The notes: generated from the letters alone by a model not told the origin. DNA of 64,000 nt from Bacillota bacterium (GCA_905372035.1 CAJPNN010000001.1:1-64000), one strand, 5' to 3'. Positions 35,054 to 44,334 are shown, counted from the first letter of the stretch. Numbers and translations are program-made.

Positions 35054-36214
35054 ATGAAGATAAAAAAGGCATCGGATTATTTTCTTAAAAACCCTTATGG
35101 TGTTTTGGGGATTTCGTGTAATGCGGAAAAAAGGGAAATCCTTGAAGCGGCAGATACTCTGAATGACCTTATAGACAAAGGCGAAGAAGGAAGTTATAAA
35201 ACTCCTTTTGTATTTAAAAATCTGCCCGTTTTTGACAGGAGCAAGGAATCGATTGATACTGCTATGCAAGATATTTATAATCCATGTTATAAGCTGTTTT
35301 GGTTTAAAGAAAATGCGGCGATGCTTGGGAAATATGATTCTATTTTGGAATACCGGAGTCTTGGAGGTTCGGACTATGATGTTTTTGTTGCAGCTTATCT
35401 GTACTTGATTGAAAATGATCCTACGTTTGTTCACGAGGTGAATTGGATACAAGTTGTCAGAGTTATAAGGCTGCTTTGTTCAAGTTCCGAAAAAGACATA
35501 GAGTGTTTTGTAAAAGGAAGAATATTGCCTGATTCTAAAGAACTGATAAACAAAAATATATTAAAGCCTTTGTTTAAGCATGCAGAGGCTTCAAGTATGG
35601 AGGGAATAGGGCGAATAACCGAGATACTGTATATTCATTACAAAGAAAAACTTGGCGAATTTATTCCGTTCATAACTCCTGTGATTGAAAAAAATTTGAA
35701 TGAGCAATATGAAGATATAAAAACTATGGTGAGCAAGTTTGATAGGAGTTCAGATTCGAGCTTATCTGACGAAGTACTTATGACACATGTCTATGAGCTT
35801 AGAGATTATATTGTTGAAATAAGCTATAAAAACAATAAGATATTTGAGGTACTGAATAAAATAAAATCGGTAAAATCGGGTGAATGGGACGGTTTATTAA
35901 GTATAACTGAAAACATCTATGATATAACTGTAGACGGATTTATAGACATCGGACATCCTGAATATGCATTTGGAACCTGCAAGCTTGCGAATAGATATGT
36001 GAGACCTGATAAAAGAGAGAAAATAAAAATAAAGGCGGCAGAGCTGTCAAAGCTTTCTGAAGGGAAAGAGAACATAATTTCCGAAATGCTTTCGGTGAAT
36101 AAAGAAAATAATAAAAATCGACATGCACAGCCTATAGATAAATCAGGGCTAAGATGGGTTATTCTTATTGCAGCTGTAGGGCTTATTATGCTCATAAAAA
36201 ATTTGTTCAACTGA
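35054..36214 (+). CDS. Unknown protein with J-domain-like N-terminus and C-terminal membrane anchor
   Basis: 386 residues; ATG follows CGGGAGG. I do not recognise a named family. Residues 9-40 (FLKNPYGVLGISCNAEKREI) resemble the start of a J-domain (the NPYxxLG type) but no HPD motif is visible, so DnaK stimulation is unlikely. The middle (about 60-330) is predicted helical with many acidic residues and no catalytic signature. The last 20 residues, after a basic patch, form one hydrophobic helix (WVILIAAVGLIMLIKNLF), making it a tail-anchored membrane protein with its bulk in the cytoplasm. It lies between ogt and polA, probably co-transcribed. Confidence 0.7.
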   Translation: MKIKKASDYFLKNPYGVLGISCNAEKREILEAADTLNDLIDKGEEGSYKTPFVFKNLPVFDRSKESIDTAMQDIYNPCYKLFWFKENAAMLGKYDSILEYRSLGGSDYDVFVAAYLYLIENDPTFVHEVNWIQVVRVIRLLCSSSEKDIECFVKGRILPDSKELINKNILKPLFKHAEASSMEGIGRITEILYIHYKEKLGEFIPFITPVIEKNLNEQYEDIKTMVSKFDRSSDSSLSDEVLMTHVYELRDYIVEISYKNNKIFEVLNKIKSVKSGEWDGLLSITENIYDITVDGFIDIGHPEYAFGTCKLANRYVRPDKREKIKIKAAELSKLSEGKENIISEMLSVNKENNKNRHAQPIDKSGLRWVILIAAVGLIMLIKNLFN

Positions 36215-36253
36215 TTTTCAGCTTGTATGTGATTTTGGAGGGAACAAGAAGAG

Positions 36254-38950
36254 ATGAAAGATTTATTTGTTGTAATAGACGGTAACAGCCTTATAAACAG
36301 AGCGTATTATGCGATCCAAAGGCCTATGATAACGAAAGACGGAACTTATACACAAGGTATATACGGATTTATAAGTATGCTTAATAAAATGCTTGATGAA
36401 TATGTTCCTGAATATGTTGCCGTAGCATTTGACAGAAAGGCGCCTACATTCAGACACAGAGAATATGAAGCATACAAGGCGGGAAGAAAGTCAATGCCTG
36501 ACGAACTTGCCATGCAGATGCCTATAATGAAAGAAGTTTTAAAAGCAATGAATATAAAGACTCTTGAGTTGGACGGATATGAAGCTGACGATATCCTCGG
36601 TACACTCTCACGAGAGGCGGAAGAACACGGAATGAAAAGCATGATAGTGACGGGAGATAAGGATGCTTTACAGCTTGCAACGGATAGGACAAAGATTCTG
36701 ATAACAAAAAAGGGAATAAGCGAGTTTGATTTATATGATCATGATAAGATGCTTGAAGTTTACGGGTTTACACCTCAGCAGTTCATTGACTATAAAGGAT
36801 TAAGAGGGGATACGTCGGATAATATTCCGGGAGTTCCGGGAGTGGGAGAAAAGACGGCTTCGAAACTCATAGAAGAGTACGGCTCTGTTGAGGGAGTATA
36901 TGAAAATTTGGCATATATCTCATCAAAATCATTAAAGACGAAACTTGAAGATAATATGACATCGGCATACTTGAGCAAGAGGCTTGCAACCATAGATACG
37001 CATGTTCCTATCAGCTTCAATCCTGATGATTATAAATTTGAGGAGCCTAATTATAAAGAACTCATTGAACTTTATAAAAAACTCGAGTTCAGAGCGTTTA
37101 TTAAAAAATTGTCGGATAAAAAAAATATTGATGTAACACATAATAAGCTGCTGTTTTCAAACAGGATAGAAAATGTTAAAACGCATAGGATAGAAAGTGG
37201 CGATATAGGAGAATTACGTAAGTTACTGGATAAAAATGAGCAGATTGTATTGAATGTTTTTCATAATGCCGATCATAAAGCATTGCCTCACGTGTACGGG
37301 GTCTGTTTGACGAAAGTCAAAAATCTGGAATATATTTATTTAAATATATCAGATCCGAACACAATTTTGGAATTTGTAAAATTAATAAGAGAGTATGAAG
37401 TGGAAATATGGGGACACGATCTTACAGAAGTTTTGTATCCGCTTATGGTAATGATTTATAAAGAAAAAAATCAAACATCGGGCAAGAGGGTATTCAAAGT
37501 CGGATTTGATTCCGCAGTTGCACAATACCTTTTAGAGCCTGCACGCAGCAGTTATGACTTGGCGGCAATGATGCTGGAAAAGTTCGGTATAAGTTTAAAA
37601 TCGAATCAACAGGGAGAGCAGATAGATCTGTTTGGCGGCGTCGGAGATAAATATTTTGATGAAGGATTAGGGGTTGCCCTCGCCGTCTTGGATTTGAAAA
37701 ATATTTTACTTCCCGCTATTGAAGAAGAAGGGATGAACCGTGTCTTCTACGATATAGAACTTCCTCTTATAGAAGTTTTGACTTCAATGGAAGCACACGG
37801 GTTTGCAGCGTCGGCGGAAGAGCTGAAAAGGCAGGGAAATGAGCTTACAAACAGATTGGAAATATTAAAAGAAAAAATATATAAGGTTGCAGGAGAAGAA
37901 TTTAATATAAATTCACCTAAGCAACTTGGTAGTATATTGTTTGAAAAGTTAAACCTGCCTCACGGGAAAAAAAATAAGAGCGGATACAGTACGGATATAG
38001 AGGTACTGGAGGGTTTGAGGGATGTAAACCCTATAATTGCGGATATAATAGAATATAGAGGCGTTTCGAAACTTTTGAACACGTATGCTTTAGGTCTTAT
38101 ATCCTCAATAGGGGAGGACGGAAAGATACATCCGCATTTTAAACAAACAGTGACTGCTACAGGAAGGATAAGCTGTGTTGACCCTAATCTGCAAAATATT
38201 CCTATTCGTCAGGAGATAGGCAGAAATATAAGAAAGGCTTTTATTCCAGATAAGGGTCATGTTCTGACAGGTGCCGACTATTCGCAAATTGAATTGAGGG
38301 TGCTTGCACATTTGTCAGAAGATAAGGCTTTAACAAAAGCTTTTGAGGATGGCGAAGATATTCATAAAACTACAGCTTCAAGAGTATTCAACGTTGACAA
38401 GGAAAGTGTTACAAGCTTGCAAAGATCAAGAGCAAAAGCAATAAATTTCGGTGTTATATACGGTATGAGCAATTTCGGACTTTCAAATGAACTCAATATA
38501 TCGAGAAAAGAGGCTGAAGAATACATAGAAGGATATTTTTCTTTGCACAGGCGTGTAAAGGCTTTTATGGATATGCAGGTTGCTATGGCAAAGTCGGAGG
38601 GGTATACGGTCACGATAACAGGAAGAAAAAGATTTATTCCCGAAATAAATGCATCGTCTTATGTAGTAAGACAGATGGGCGAAAGATTGGCAATGAACAG
38701 CCCTATTCAGGGAAGTGCGGCGGATATTATCAAGGCTGCAATGAACAAGGTTTACGATAAGATACTTGAGGAAAAATTATCATCCTCTTTGATACTTCAA
38801 ATACATGATGAGCTGATAATAAATACGGCGGAAAATGAAATTGAAAAGGTTAAGACTATGTTGAAACAATCTATGGAAGAGGCTGTGGAGCTTATTGTTC
38901 CGTTGATTGTAGATATAAATACGGGTAACGACTGGTATGAACTGAAATAA
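36254..38950 (+). CDS. polA: DNA polymerase I
   Basis: 898 residues. It fills repair gaps and removes RNA primers. The N-terminal 5' nuclease (about 1-290) has FVVIDGNSLINRAYYA, the EADDILGTL acidic cluster and LRGDTSDNIPGVPGVGEKTA. The middle 3'-5' exonuclease-like domain (about 310-480) lacks the DxE motif; its first strand reads IVLNVFHNAD, so proofreading is probably lost, as in Bacillus Pol I. The polymerase domain is intact: DYSQIELRVLAHLSED (motif A), RSRAKAINFGVIYG (motif B) and LQIHDELI (motif C). coaE follows after 21 bases, a common Firmicute pairing. Confidence 0.97.
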   Translation: MKDLFVVIDGNSLINRAYYAIQRPMITKDGTYTQGIYGFISMLNKMLDEYVPEYVAVAFDRKAPTFRHREYEAYKAGRKSMPDELAMQMPIMKEVLKAMNIKTLELDGYEADDILGTLSREAEEHGMKSMIVTGDKDALQLATDRTKILITKKGISEFDLYDHDKMLEVYGFTPQQFIDYKGLRGDTSDNIPGVPGVGEKTASKLIEEYGSVEGVYENLAYISSKSLKTKLEDNMTSAYLSKRLATIDTHVPISFNPDDYKFEEPNYKELIELYKKLEFRAFIKKLSDKKNIDVTHNKLLFSNRIENVKTHRIESGDIGELRKLLDKNEQIVLNVFHNADHKALPHVYGVCLTKVKNLEYIYLNISDPNTILEFVKLIREYEVEIWGHDLTEVLYPLMVMIYKEKNQTSGKRVFKVGFDSAVAQYLLEPARSSYDLAAMMLEKFGISLKSNQQGEQIDLFGGVGDKYFDEGLGVALAVLDLKNILLPAIEEEGMNRVFYDIELPLIEVLTSMEAHGFAASAEELKRQGNELTNRLEILKEKIYKVAGEEFNINSPKQLGSILFEKLNLPHGKKNKSGYSTDIEVLEGLRDVNPIIADIIEYRGVSKLLNTYALGLISSIGEDGKIHPHFKQTVTATGRISCVDPNLQNIPIRQEIGRNIRKAFIPDKGHVLTGADYSQIELRVLAHLSEDKALTKAFEDGEDIHKTTASRVFNVDKESVTSLQRSRAKAINFGVIYGMSNFGLSNELNISRKEAEEYIEGYFSLHRRVKAFMDMQVAMAKSEGYTVTITGRKRFIPEINASSYVVRQMGERLAMNSPIQGSAADIIKAAMNKVYDKILEEKLSSSLILQIHDELIINTAENEIEKVKTMLKQSMEEAVELIVPLIVDINTGNDWYELK

Positions 38951-38971
38951 TTCAAAAGAAAGGGAAAAAAT

Positions 38972-39637
38972 ATGTATACAGTAGGTATAACCGGAGGCAT
39001 AGGTTCAGGCAAATCAACCGTTACCGAGAGTTTAAAAGATAAGGGATTTAAAGTTATAGATGCAGATGAAATATCGAGGGAAATAACCCGGAACGGTTCA
39101 CATGCGGTAACGCAGTTGGCAGGAATTTTCGGAGACTTTATCATTGATTCTCCCGGTGTTTTAAACAGAAAAAAGCTTGCAGCGATAGTTTTTAAAGATC
39201 CGGAGAAAAAAAAAGAACTCGACGGGTTCATGATGATAAGAATTATATCTGAGATAAATGCGCAAATGATGAGGCTCGCAGATGAAAGGTTGATATTTTT
39301 AGATGCTCCGCTGCTTTACGAGGCGGAACTTGATAAAGTTTGTGATGAAGTTTGGGTAATTGATGCTCCGCTAAAAAAAAGATTGGAGAGGGTTTCACAA
39401 AGAGACGCCATTTCCGAAGAGGATGTTATGGATAGAGTGAAAAACCAACTTCCCGATGACAAAAAGCTTAAGCTTGCAGACGTTGTGCTCGACAACAGCG
39501 GTACATGTGAAGAATTGAAAAATACCATTTTAAAAGAATTGAGTGAATTAGAAGGCAGGATTGATATCTATGAACAGGAAAATGATGAAGAGATTGATGA
39601 TAGGATTAGTGGTGATCCTTTTCTTGACTTGCTTTAG
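38972..39637 (+). CDS. coaE: Dephospho-CoA kinase
   Basis: 221 residues. It phosphorylates the 3' ribose hydroxyl of dephospho-CoA, the last step of CoA synthesis. The P-loop is GITGGIGSGKSTV at the N-terminus, followed by VIDADEISREI, the LIFLDAPLLYEAEL strand and the RVSQRDAISEEDVMDR lid. The C-terminal 20 or so residues are unusually acidic and lie in the 68 bases shared with the next gene, so the tail may have been extended by that overlap. Ribosome site AAAGAAAGGG is moderate. Confidence 0.94.
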   Translation: MYTVGITGGIGSGKSTVTESLKDKGFKVIDADEISREITRNGSHAVTQLAGIFGDFIIDSPGVLNRKKLAAIVFKDPEKKKELDGFMMIRIISEINAQMMRLADERLIFLDAPLLYEAELDKVCDEVWVIDAPLKKRLERVSQRDAISEEDVMDRVKNQLPDDKKLKLADVVLDNSGTCEELKNTILKELSELEGRIDIYEQENDEEIDDRISGDPFLDLL

Positions 39638-41171
39638 CGGATGTGAAAAAGGAAGCAAAATACTTGGAGGAGGCGGCACTGATGAAGATTTTGAAAAGAC
39701 ATTTGATATATATACGCCTATGGAGCGTGTAAGAACACTTAATCCGTTTTGTTCACTCGACAAGGATTCATATTATTTCGGAAAACTTGTGTATGAAGGT
39801 CTTTATTATTCAGATAAAAAACTTGAAACAAAGAGGAGTCTTGTGGAGTCCGAGACGTTTGAAGACGGAGCGGTAACGCTTAAATTAAAAGAAGGTGTGA
39901 AGTGGCATGACGGTCATATTTTATCCGCTGCGGATGTAAAATTCAGTATATCATGCTATAAGGAAGGAAACGGCCTTTATAAGTCTATGGTTGATAAGAT
40001 AGACACGGTAAGAGTCATAGGAAACAGCAGCATAAGAATAAAATTTAAAAACGACAAAGATGCGGCGCTTGCCAATCTTACGTTTCCGATATTGCCTAAA
40101 CATATTTTTAAATCAGTTTCAGCCGCCGTTACGGCGGAAGAAGATTTTATACCTGTGGGAACAGGAAGATATAAGGTTAAGAGTTTTGATTTTGTAAGGG
40201 GTATAGTTCTTGACGGATTCCAAGATTTTCACGGTGGTACAGTACCTCAAAACAGGATACATTTCAGAGTCATTCCATCTGAATACGATGCTGTAAACAT
40301 GATGGGGATCGAGAGTATGTCATTAATGTTTTCAGAAAATCAGGACAGAGAATCAATTTTTTCAAATCGCGATGTGAGGATAAATGATTTTTGCGGTAAT
40401 TCATTTGAGGCCATAGGTTTTAATATGAAGAGTCCCGTTACGGGAAATATTGATGTCAGAAAAGCTGTAGCTTATTCTATAAATCCTAAGGAAATAATAA
40501 AAAAAGCATATTACGGTAACGGGATAATGAATAAAAATATATATTACCCCGGATATTTAAATACCGACAGTGAATCTCCAATGTTTGAAAAAAATATCAA
40601 TAAAGCTAAAAAATATCTTAATAAGGCGGGATACCACGATATAGATAAAGACGGGGTTATGGAAAACGCAGCAAAGGAAAAGATCAGAATAAGGATTTTA
40701 GTGAGCCGAAGTAATCCTACAAGAGCGGTTGCGGCAGGTATAATTTCGGAGCAGCTAAAGAAGGCGAAGATAGAATCTGTTGTGGAAAATGTGTCGTTTA
40801 ATGACTTTTATTCAAAGCTTACCGCAGGGGATTATGATATATTTATAGGGGGATATGCTATACAGGAAAATTATGATTTGAGGTTTTTGCTTCATGGCGA
40901 TTATAACAATCCTATATTTTATAACAGTAATAAAGTAAATGGACTGCTTGATGATATGCAGACTTGTAAAAGCGATGAGAGCAAAAAAGATGATTACATT
41001 AAACTGAGCACAATAATTAAACAGGATATACCTTATTATTGTATTCTTTACAAGACATTCGGTGCAGTCACGTCGGAAAATATGTCCGACAATATTTCGC
41101 CGACCCCGTTTGATCATTTCAGAGGTTCTGAAAGATGGTTTTGTCTTTTCCCGAAGAAAAGGGAAGAATAA
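39570..41171 (+). CDS. Extracellular solute-binding lipoprotein, family 5 (peptide/nickel type)
   Basis: 533 residues from ATG 39570; TTG 39561 and ATG 39582 are alternatives, since the ribosome site AGGCAGG is weak. The signal peptide ends FLTCFSGC, with Cys as the lipidated residue. The SBP_bac_5 pattern is clear: TLNPFCSLDKDSY, LVYEGLYYSD, then LKLKEGVKWHDGHILSAADVKFSI and AVAYSINPKEIIKKAYYG. Such proteins deliver oligopeptides to ABC permeases. No permease or ATPase gene is adjacent, so it is an orphan receptor or shares a distant transporter. Its start overlaps coaE by 68 bases. Confidence 0.88.
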   Translation: MNRKMMKRLMIGLVVILFLTCFSGCEKGSKILGGGGTDEDFEKTFDIYTPMERVRTLNPFCSLDKDSYYFGKLVYEGLYYSDKKLETKRSLVESETFEDGAVTLKLKEGVKWHDGHILSAADVKFSISCYKEGNGLYKSMVDKIDTVRVIGNSSIRIKFKNDKDAALANLTFPILPKHIFKSVSAAVTAEEDFIPVGTGRYKVKSFDFVRGIVLDGFQDFHGGTVPQNRIHFRVIPSEYDAVNMMGIESMSLMFSENQDRESIFSNRDVRINDFCGNSFEAIGFNMKSPVTGNIDVRKAVAYSINPKEIIKKAYYGNGIMNKNIYYPGYLNTDSESPMFEKNINKAKKYLNKAGYHDIDKDGVMENAAKEKIRIRILVSRSNPTRAVAAGIISEQLKKAKIESVVENVSFNDFYSKLTAGDYDIFIGGYAIQENYDLRFLLHGDYNNPIFYNSNKVNGLLDDMQTCKSDESKKDDYIKLSTIIKQDIPYYCILYKTFGAVTSENMSDNISPTPFDHFRGSERWFCLFPKKREE

Positions 41172-41239
41172 GCTAAGCCATCACATTTGCCATTTGAAAT
41201 ATGGGAGAGGTCTATAACCCTTATAGCAAAATATATAAA

Positions 41240-41271
41240 AAAAGAAAGCTTTAAAAAGAAGCTTTCTTTTT
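41240..41271. terminator. Bidirectional terminator between the binding protein and tRNA-Lys
   Basis: AAAAGAAAGCTT (41240-41251) pairs with AAGCTTTCTTTT (41259-41270) around a seven-base loop, with T-rich sequence after the stem on both strands. It ends the lipoprotein gene on the plus strand and tRNA-Lys on the minus strand. Confidence 0.85.
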
Positions 41272-41274
41272 ATG

Positions 41275-41350
41275 TGGTACACCCTCGGAGGATCGAACTC
41301 CGGACACCCTGATTAAGAGTCAGGTGCTCTGCCAGCTGAGCTAAGGGTGC
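41275..41350 (-). tRNA. tRNA-Lys (anticodon CTT)
   Basis: Read on the minus strand it begins GCACCCTTAGCTCAGCTGGC. The acceptor arms GCACCCT and AGGGTGT pair with one G-U. The anticodon arm is CTGACT-CTT-AATCAG, the T arm is CGGAGTTCGATCCTCCG, and CCA is encoded at the 3' end (41275-41277). The anticodon reads AAG codons. Confidence 0.96.
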
Positions 41351-41378
41351 ATGTCCGACTGTACTTGACACGAGTATT

Positions 41379-41407
41379 AGTGTACTACTTTTGCATATGA
41401 TTGTCAA
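41379..41407 (-). promoter_or_regulatory. Promoter of tRNA-Lys
   Basis: On the minus strand TTGACA (complement of 41402-41407) and TACACT (complement of 41379-41384) are exactly 17 bases apart, about 29 bases before the tRNA 5' end. Confidence 0.7.
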
Positions 41408-41515
41408 TAATTTTTTTTGTTTTTATTCTGATCTTTAATATTATAAATCAATATAGGATATATCTTGATGAGCAATAATCAACTGAACTGTTAAAGCTTT
41501 GTTTTAAGTATTTTG

Positions 41516-41543
41516 AGGCACTTATATAAGAGTGCCTTTTTTT
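41516..41543 (+). terminator. Orphan terminator upstream of phoH
   Basis: AGGCACT (41516-41522) pairs with AGTGCCT (41531-41537), followed by TTTTTT. No coding gene on the plus strand ends here: tRNA-Lys is on the other strand and the binding-protein gene already has a terminator. The 41408-41515 stretch before it holds no open frame I can support, so it may end a small RNA. Confidence 0.7.
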
Positions 41544-41564
41544 GGTGCAAATCACTTTGAAATT

Positions 41565-41573
41565 TGCTATAAT
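41565..41573 (+). promoter_or_regulatory. Extended -10 promoter of the phoH operon
   Basis: TG-C-TATAAT at 41565-41573 is a perfect extended -10; no good -35 is present, which such promoters tolerate. Transcription would start near 41580, about 35 bases before phoH. Confidence 0.6.
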
Positions 41574-41614
41574 TATAAAAAGCAATTATTTGAAAGTCTG
41601 AAAGGATACGTTTG

Positions 41615-42589
41615 ATGACAGAAAATGAAAATGTGATAAAGCTTGCGGAAAAAGATGATCCGATAGGAATACTGGACAGTATAAGTGAGGGAATGTCATT
41701 TCTTGAGGAGATATATGATGTTGCAATTGTAAACAGAGACAATGCTTTGATAGTTACAGGTAACGACAGCAACAAGGCTTTGATGCCGTTAAGAGAATTT
41801 ATAGATCATGTCGATAAGGGCAACCGTTTAGACAGACAAAGCTTAGGATATATCGTTTCTCTTTCAGAAAAAGGAATATCATATACTAAAACCGATTTAA
41901 ATAAAGAAATAATCTGTTTTTCAACGAAAGGTGTCCCGATAAAACCTAAGACAAACGGGCAACTTGAATATATAAACAATATGAAGAAAAATGATATTTG
42001 TTTCGGTATAGGACCGGCAGGAACCGGAAAAACATATTTGGCGGTAGCATCGGCAGTTAAAGCATATAAAAACAAAGAGGTTGATAAAATAATATTGGCG
42101 AGGCCAGCAGTCGAGGCGGGAGAACGTTTGGGTTTCTTACCGGGAGATTTAAACGAAAAGGTAGATCCGTATTTAAGACCTCTTTATGACGCACTTTATG
42201 ACTTGCTTGGAAGAGAAAATACATTGAGGCTTAAGGAAAAAGAAATTATTGAGATAGTTCCTTTAGCATATATGAGAGGAAGAACTCTTGATAATTCATA
42301 CATAATTCTTGATGAAGCTCAAAATACTACAAGAGAACAGATGGTGATGTTTCTCACGAGACTGGGTTTCGGTTCAAAAGCCGTTATTACGGGAGATATA
42401 ACACAGATAGATTTACCTAAAGGGAAAAAGTCGGGGCTTGTAGAGGCGGTAAAAGTGCTTAAAGGTGTTAAAGGAATAGGCTTTGATTTTCTTAAAGATA
42501 GGGATGTTGTAAGACATGAACTTGTAAAAAGAATAATAAAGGCATATGACAGTTATCGGAAAGATAATCCGGAAAAGGAGGACGACTGA
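41615..42589 (+). CDS. phoH: PhoH-like ATPase
   Basis: 324 residues from ATG 41615 after AAAGGAT. The P-loop is GIGPAGTGKTYLAVASAV (about 130-147), followed by ARPAVEAGERLGFLPGDL and the Walker B IILDEAQNTTREQMVMFLTRLG, the standard PhoH set. An N-terminal domain of about 100 residues precedes the ATPase. PhoH proteins are superfamily 1 helicase-like ATPases genetically linked to ybeY and rRNA or RNA metabolism. ybeY begins one base after the phoH stop, with its AAGGAGG inside phoH. Confidence 0.93.
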   Translation: MTENENVIKLAEKDDPIGILDSISEGMSFLEEIYDVAIVNRDNALIVTGNDSNKALMPLREFIDHVDKGNRLDRQSLGYIVSLSEKGISYTKTDLNKEIICFSTKGVPIKPKTNGQLEYINNMKKNDICFGIGPAGTGKTYLAVASAVKAYKNKEVDKIILARPAVEAGERLGFLPGDLNEKVDPYLRPLYDALYDLLGRENTLRLKEKEIIEIVPLAYMRGRTLDNSYIILDEAQNTTREQMVMFLTRLGFGSKAVITGDITQIDLPKGKKSGLVEAVKVLKGVKGIGFDFLKDRDVVRHELVKRIIKAYDSYRKDNPEKEDD

Positions 42590-42590
42590 T

Positions 42591-43043
42591 ATGAAAATCA
42601 TATTTTGTGATGAGCTTGCACCTAAGGAACCTATAATTGAGCACATGAAAAAGGCGGGAGAGTTGCTGGCTGTAAATGAAGGACTTGATCCTGACAGAAT
42701 AGAGATAAGTCTGACTTTTGTGGGACGTGAAGAAATTCAGGAGTTAAATAAGATATATAGAGGTATCGATAAAATAACGGATGTTTTATCTTTTCCACAA
42801 TATAACTCTTTGTTTGAAATACCTGAAGAGGGAACGGTCGCTCTCGGTGATGTGGTGATATGTCTTGAACAGGCGTTTATACAAGCTGATGAATATGGAC
42901 ATTCCAATGAACGAGAATTGGTGTATCTCTTTGTTCACAGTGTCTGTCATCTTATGGGGTATGACCATATGAACTCAGATGAAAAACTGCTTATGCGTGA
43001 AACGGAAGAGCTTATAATGAAAAAGATAGGATTGGAGAGATGA
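42591..43043 (+). CDS. ybeY: Endoribonuclease/rRNA maturation factor YbeY
   Basis: 150 residues from ATG 42591, chosen because AAGGAGG is just upstream. The zinc motif H-x3-H-x5-H is seen in HSVCHLMGYDHMNSDE. The family strand DVLSFPQYN (usually DVLSFP) and LGDVVICLEQA are also present. YbeY is needed for 16S rRNA 3' maturation and 70S quality control. Its stop overlaps the cdd start in ATGA, so the genes are translationally coupled. Confidence 0.95.
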   Translation: MKIIFCDELAPKEPIIEHMKKAGELLAVNEGLDPDRIEISLTFVGREEIQELNKIYRGIDKITDVLSFPQYNSLFEIPEEGTVALGDVVICLEQAFIQADEYGHSNERELVYLFVHSVCHLMGYDHMNSDEKLLMRETEELIMKKIGLER

Positions 43044-43438
43044 TTGAGGACAAAGAGTTATATGCGAAAGCTAAAAAAGCTGCTATAAATGCATATGCAC
43101 CGTATTCCCATTTTAAGGTAGGTGCGGCATTGTTGTGTGATTCGGGGAACATTTATACCGGAGTAAATATAGAAAATTCATCTTACGGAGCTACTATTTG
43201 TGCTGAGAGAAGTGCTTTAAGTGTCGCTGTCGGTGCGGGAGAAAAGAAATTCATAAAGATTGCAGTGGCTTCTTCTCAAGGAGAGGCATGGCCGTGTGGA
43301 ATATGCAGGCAAGTTCTCTTGGAATTTTCAGATAAAAATAATCCTATGAAAATTATTACGGGAACAGATGAAAACAGTTTGGAAATTTATGATATAGAAA
43401 AGCTTTTGTTTAAAGGATTTAGATTGGAGAAAAGATGA
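43040..43438 (+). CDS. cdd: Cytidine deaminase
   Basis: 132 residues, the tetrameric short form. It converts cytidine or deoxycytidine to uridine forms. The zinc site is TICAERSALSVAV (Cys and catalytic Glu) with PCGICRQVLLEF supplying two more cysteines. The N-terminal YAPYSHFKVGAALL is the substrate-binding signature. It overlaps ybeY and era by four bases each. Diacylglycerol kinase, often found between ybeY and cdd in Firmicutes, is absent here. Confidence 0.95.
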   Translation: MIEDKELYAKAKKAAINAYAPYSHFKVGAALLCDSGNIYTGVNIENSSYGATICAERSALSVAVGAGEKKFIKIAVASSQGEAWPCGICRQVLLEFSDKNNPMKIITGTDENSLEIYDIEKLLFKGFRLEKR

Positions 43439-44334
43439 AAACGGGTTTTATTGGTATTGTGGGAAGACCTAATGTCGGAAAATCGACATTGATGAACAGT
43501 ATTTTAGGAGAGAAAATTGCGATAACGACTGATAAACCGCAGACTACAAGAAACAGTATACGTGGGATATATACCAGAGAAAACGGACAGGAGAACGATT
43601 GTCAAATGATTTTTATAGATACTCCGGGTATTCATAAACCTAAGAATAAGCTGGGAAGTTATATGACGGAAATAGCTGTGGGTACGCTTAAAGAGGTTGA
43701 CGTAATATTATTTTTGGTAGACTCACCTGCCGATAAAGGGCCGGGAGATGCCTATATTGTTGATATGCTGAAAAATATCAATACACCTAAAATTCTTGTA
43801 ATAAATAAGATAGATTACCTGCCGCCGGATGTATATGAGGGCATATATAAAAATTATGAAGATATGGATGTGTTTGATAAAATACTGGGAACATCAGCGT
43901 TAAAGGGGCAGAATATCGAGGTTTTACTTGATGAAATCTTGAAGTTTTTGCAGGAAGGACCCATGTATTTTCCTAAGGATATGGTCACCGATCATCCGGA
44001 GAGATTTATAGCGAGTGAAATAATAAGAGAAAAACTGTTGATGTATTTAAACGATGAAGTTCCGCACGGCGTTGCGATTGAGATTGAAAGCTACAATGAA
44101 AAGAAAAATATAACCGAGATATCGGCGGTAATTTATTGTGAAAAAAAATCACACAAAGGGATAATAATAGGGAAAGACGGCAAAAAACTTAAAGGTGTAG
44201 GTAAGAGCGCAAGGATGGAGATTGAAGCGCTGCTAGGAACAAAGGTATTCTTGGAACTTTGGGTAAAAGTTAAAGAAAACTGGAGAGACAGCAATTTTTT
44301 CCTGAATAATTTCGGCTATAAGAAGGACGGTTGA
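43435..44334 (+). CDS. era: GTPase Era
   Basis: 299 residues. It binds 16S rRNA and aids 30S assembly. The G-motifs are in order: GRPNVGKST (G1), TRNSIRGIYT (G2 area), DTPGIHKPK (G3), NKID (G4) and TSALKG (G5). The C-terminal KH domain contains IIIGKDGKKLKGVGKSARME. The start overlaps the cdd stop. Together with ybeY it groups ribosome-maturation functions in one operon. Confidence 0.97.
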   Translation: MKTGFIGIVGRPNVGKSTLMNSILGEKIAITTDKPQTTRNSIRGIYTRENGQENDCQMIFIDTPGIHKPKNKLGSYMTEIAVGTLKEVDVILFLVDSPADKGPGDAYIVDMLKNINTPKILVINKIDYLPPDVYEGIYKNYEDMDVFDKILGTSALKGQNIEVLLDEILKFLQEGPMYFPKDMVTDHPERFIASEIIREKLLMYLNDEVPHGVAIEIESYNEKKNITEISAVIYCEKKSHKGIIIGKDGKKLKGVGKSARMEIEALLGTKVFLELWVKVKENWRDSNFFLNNFGYKKDG

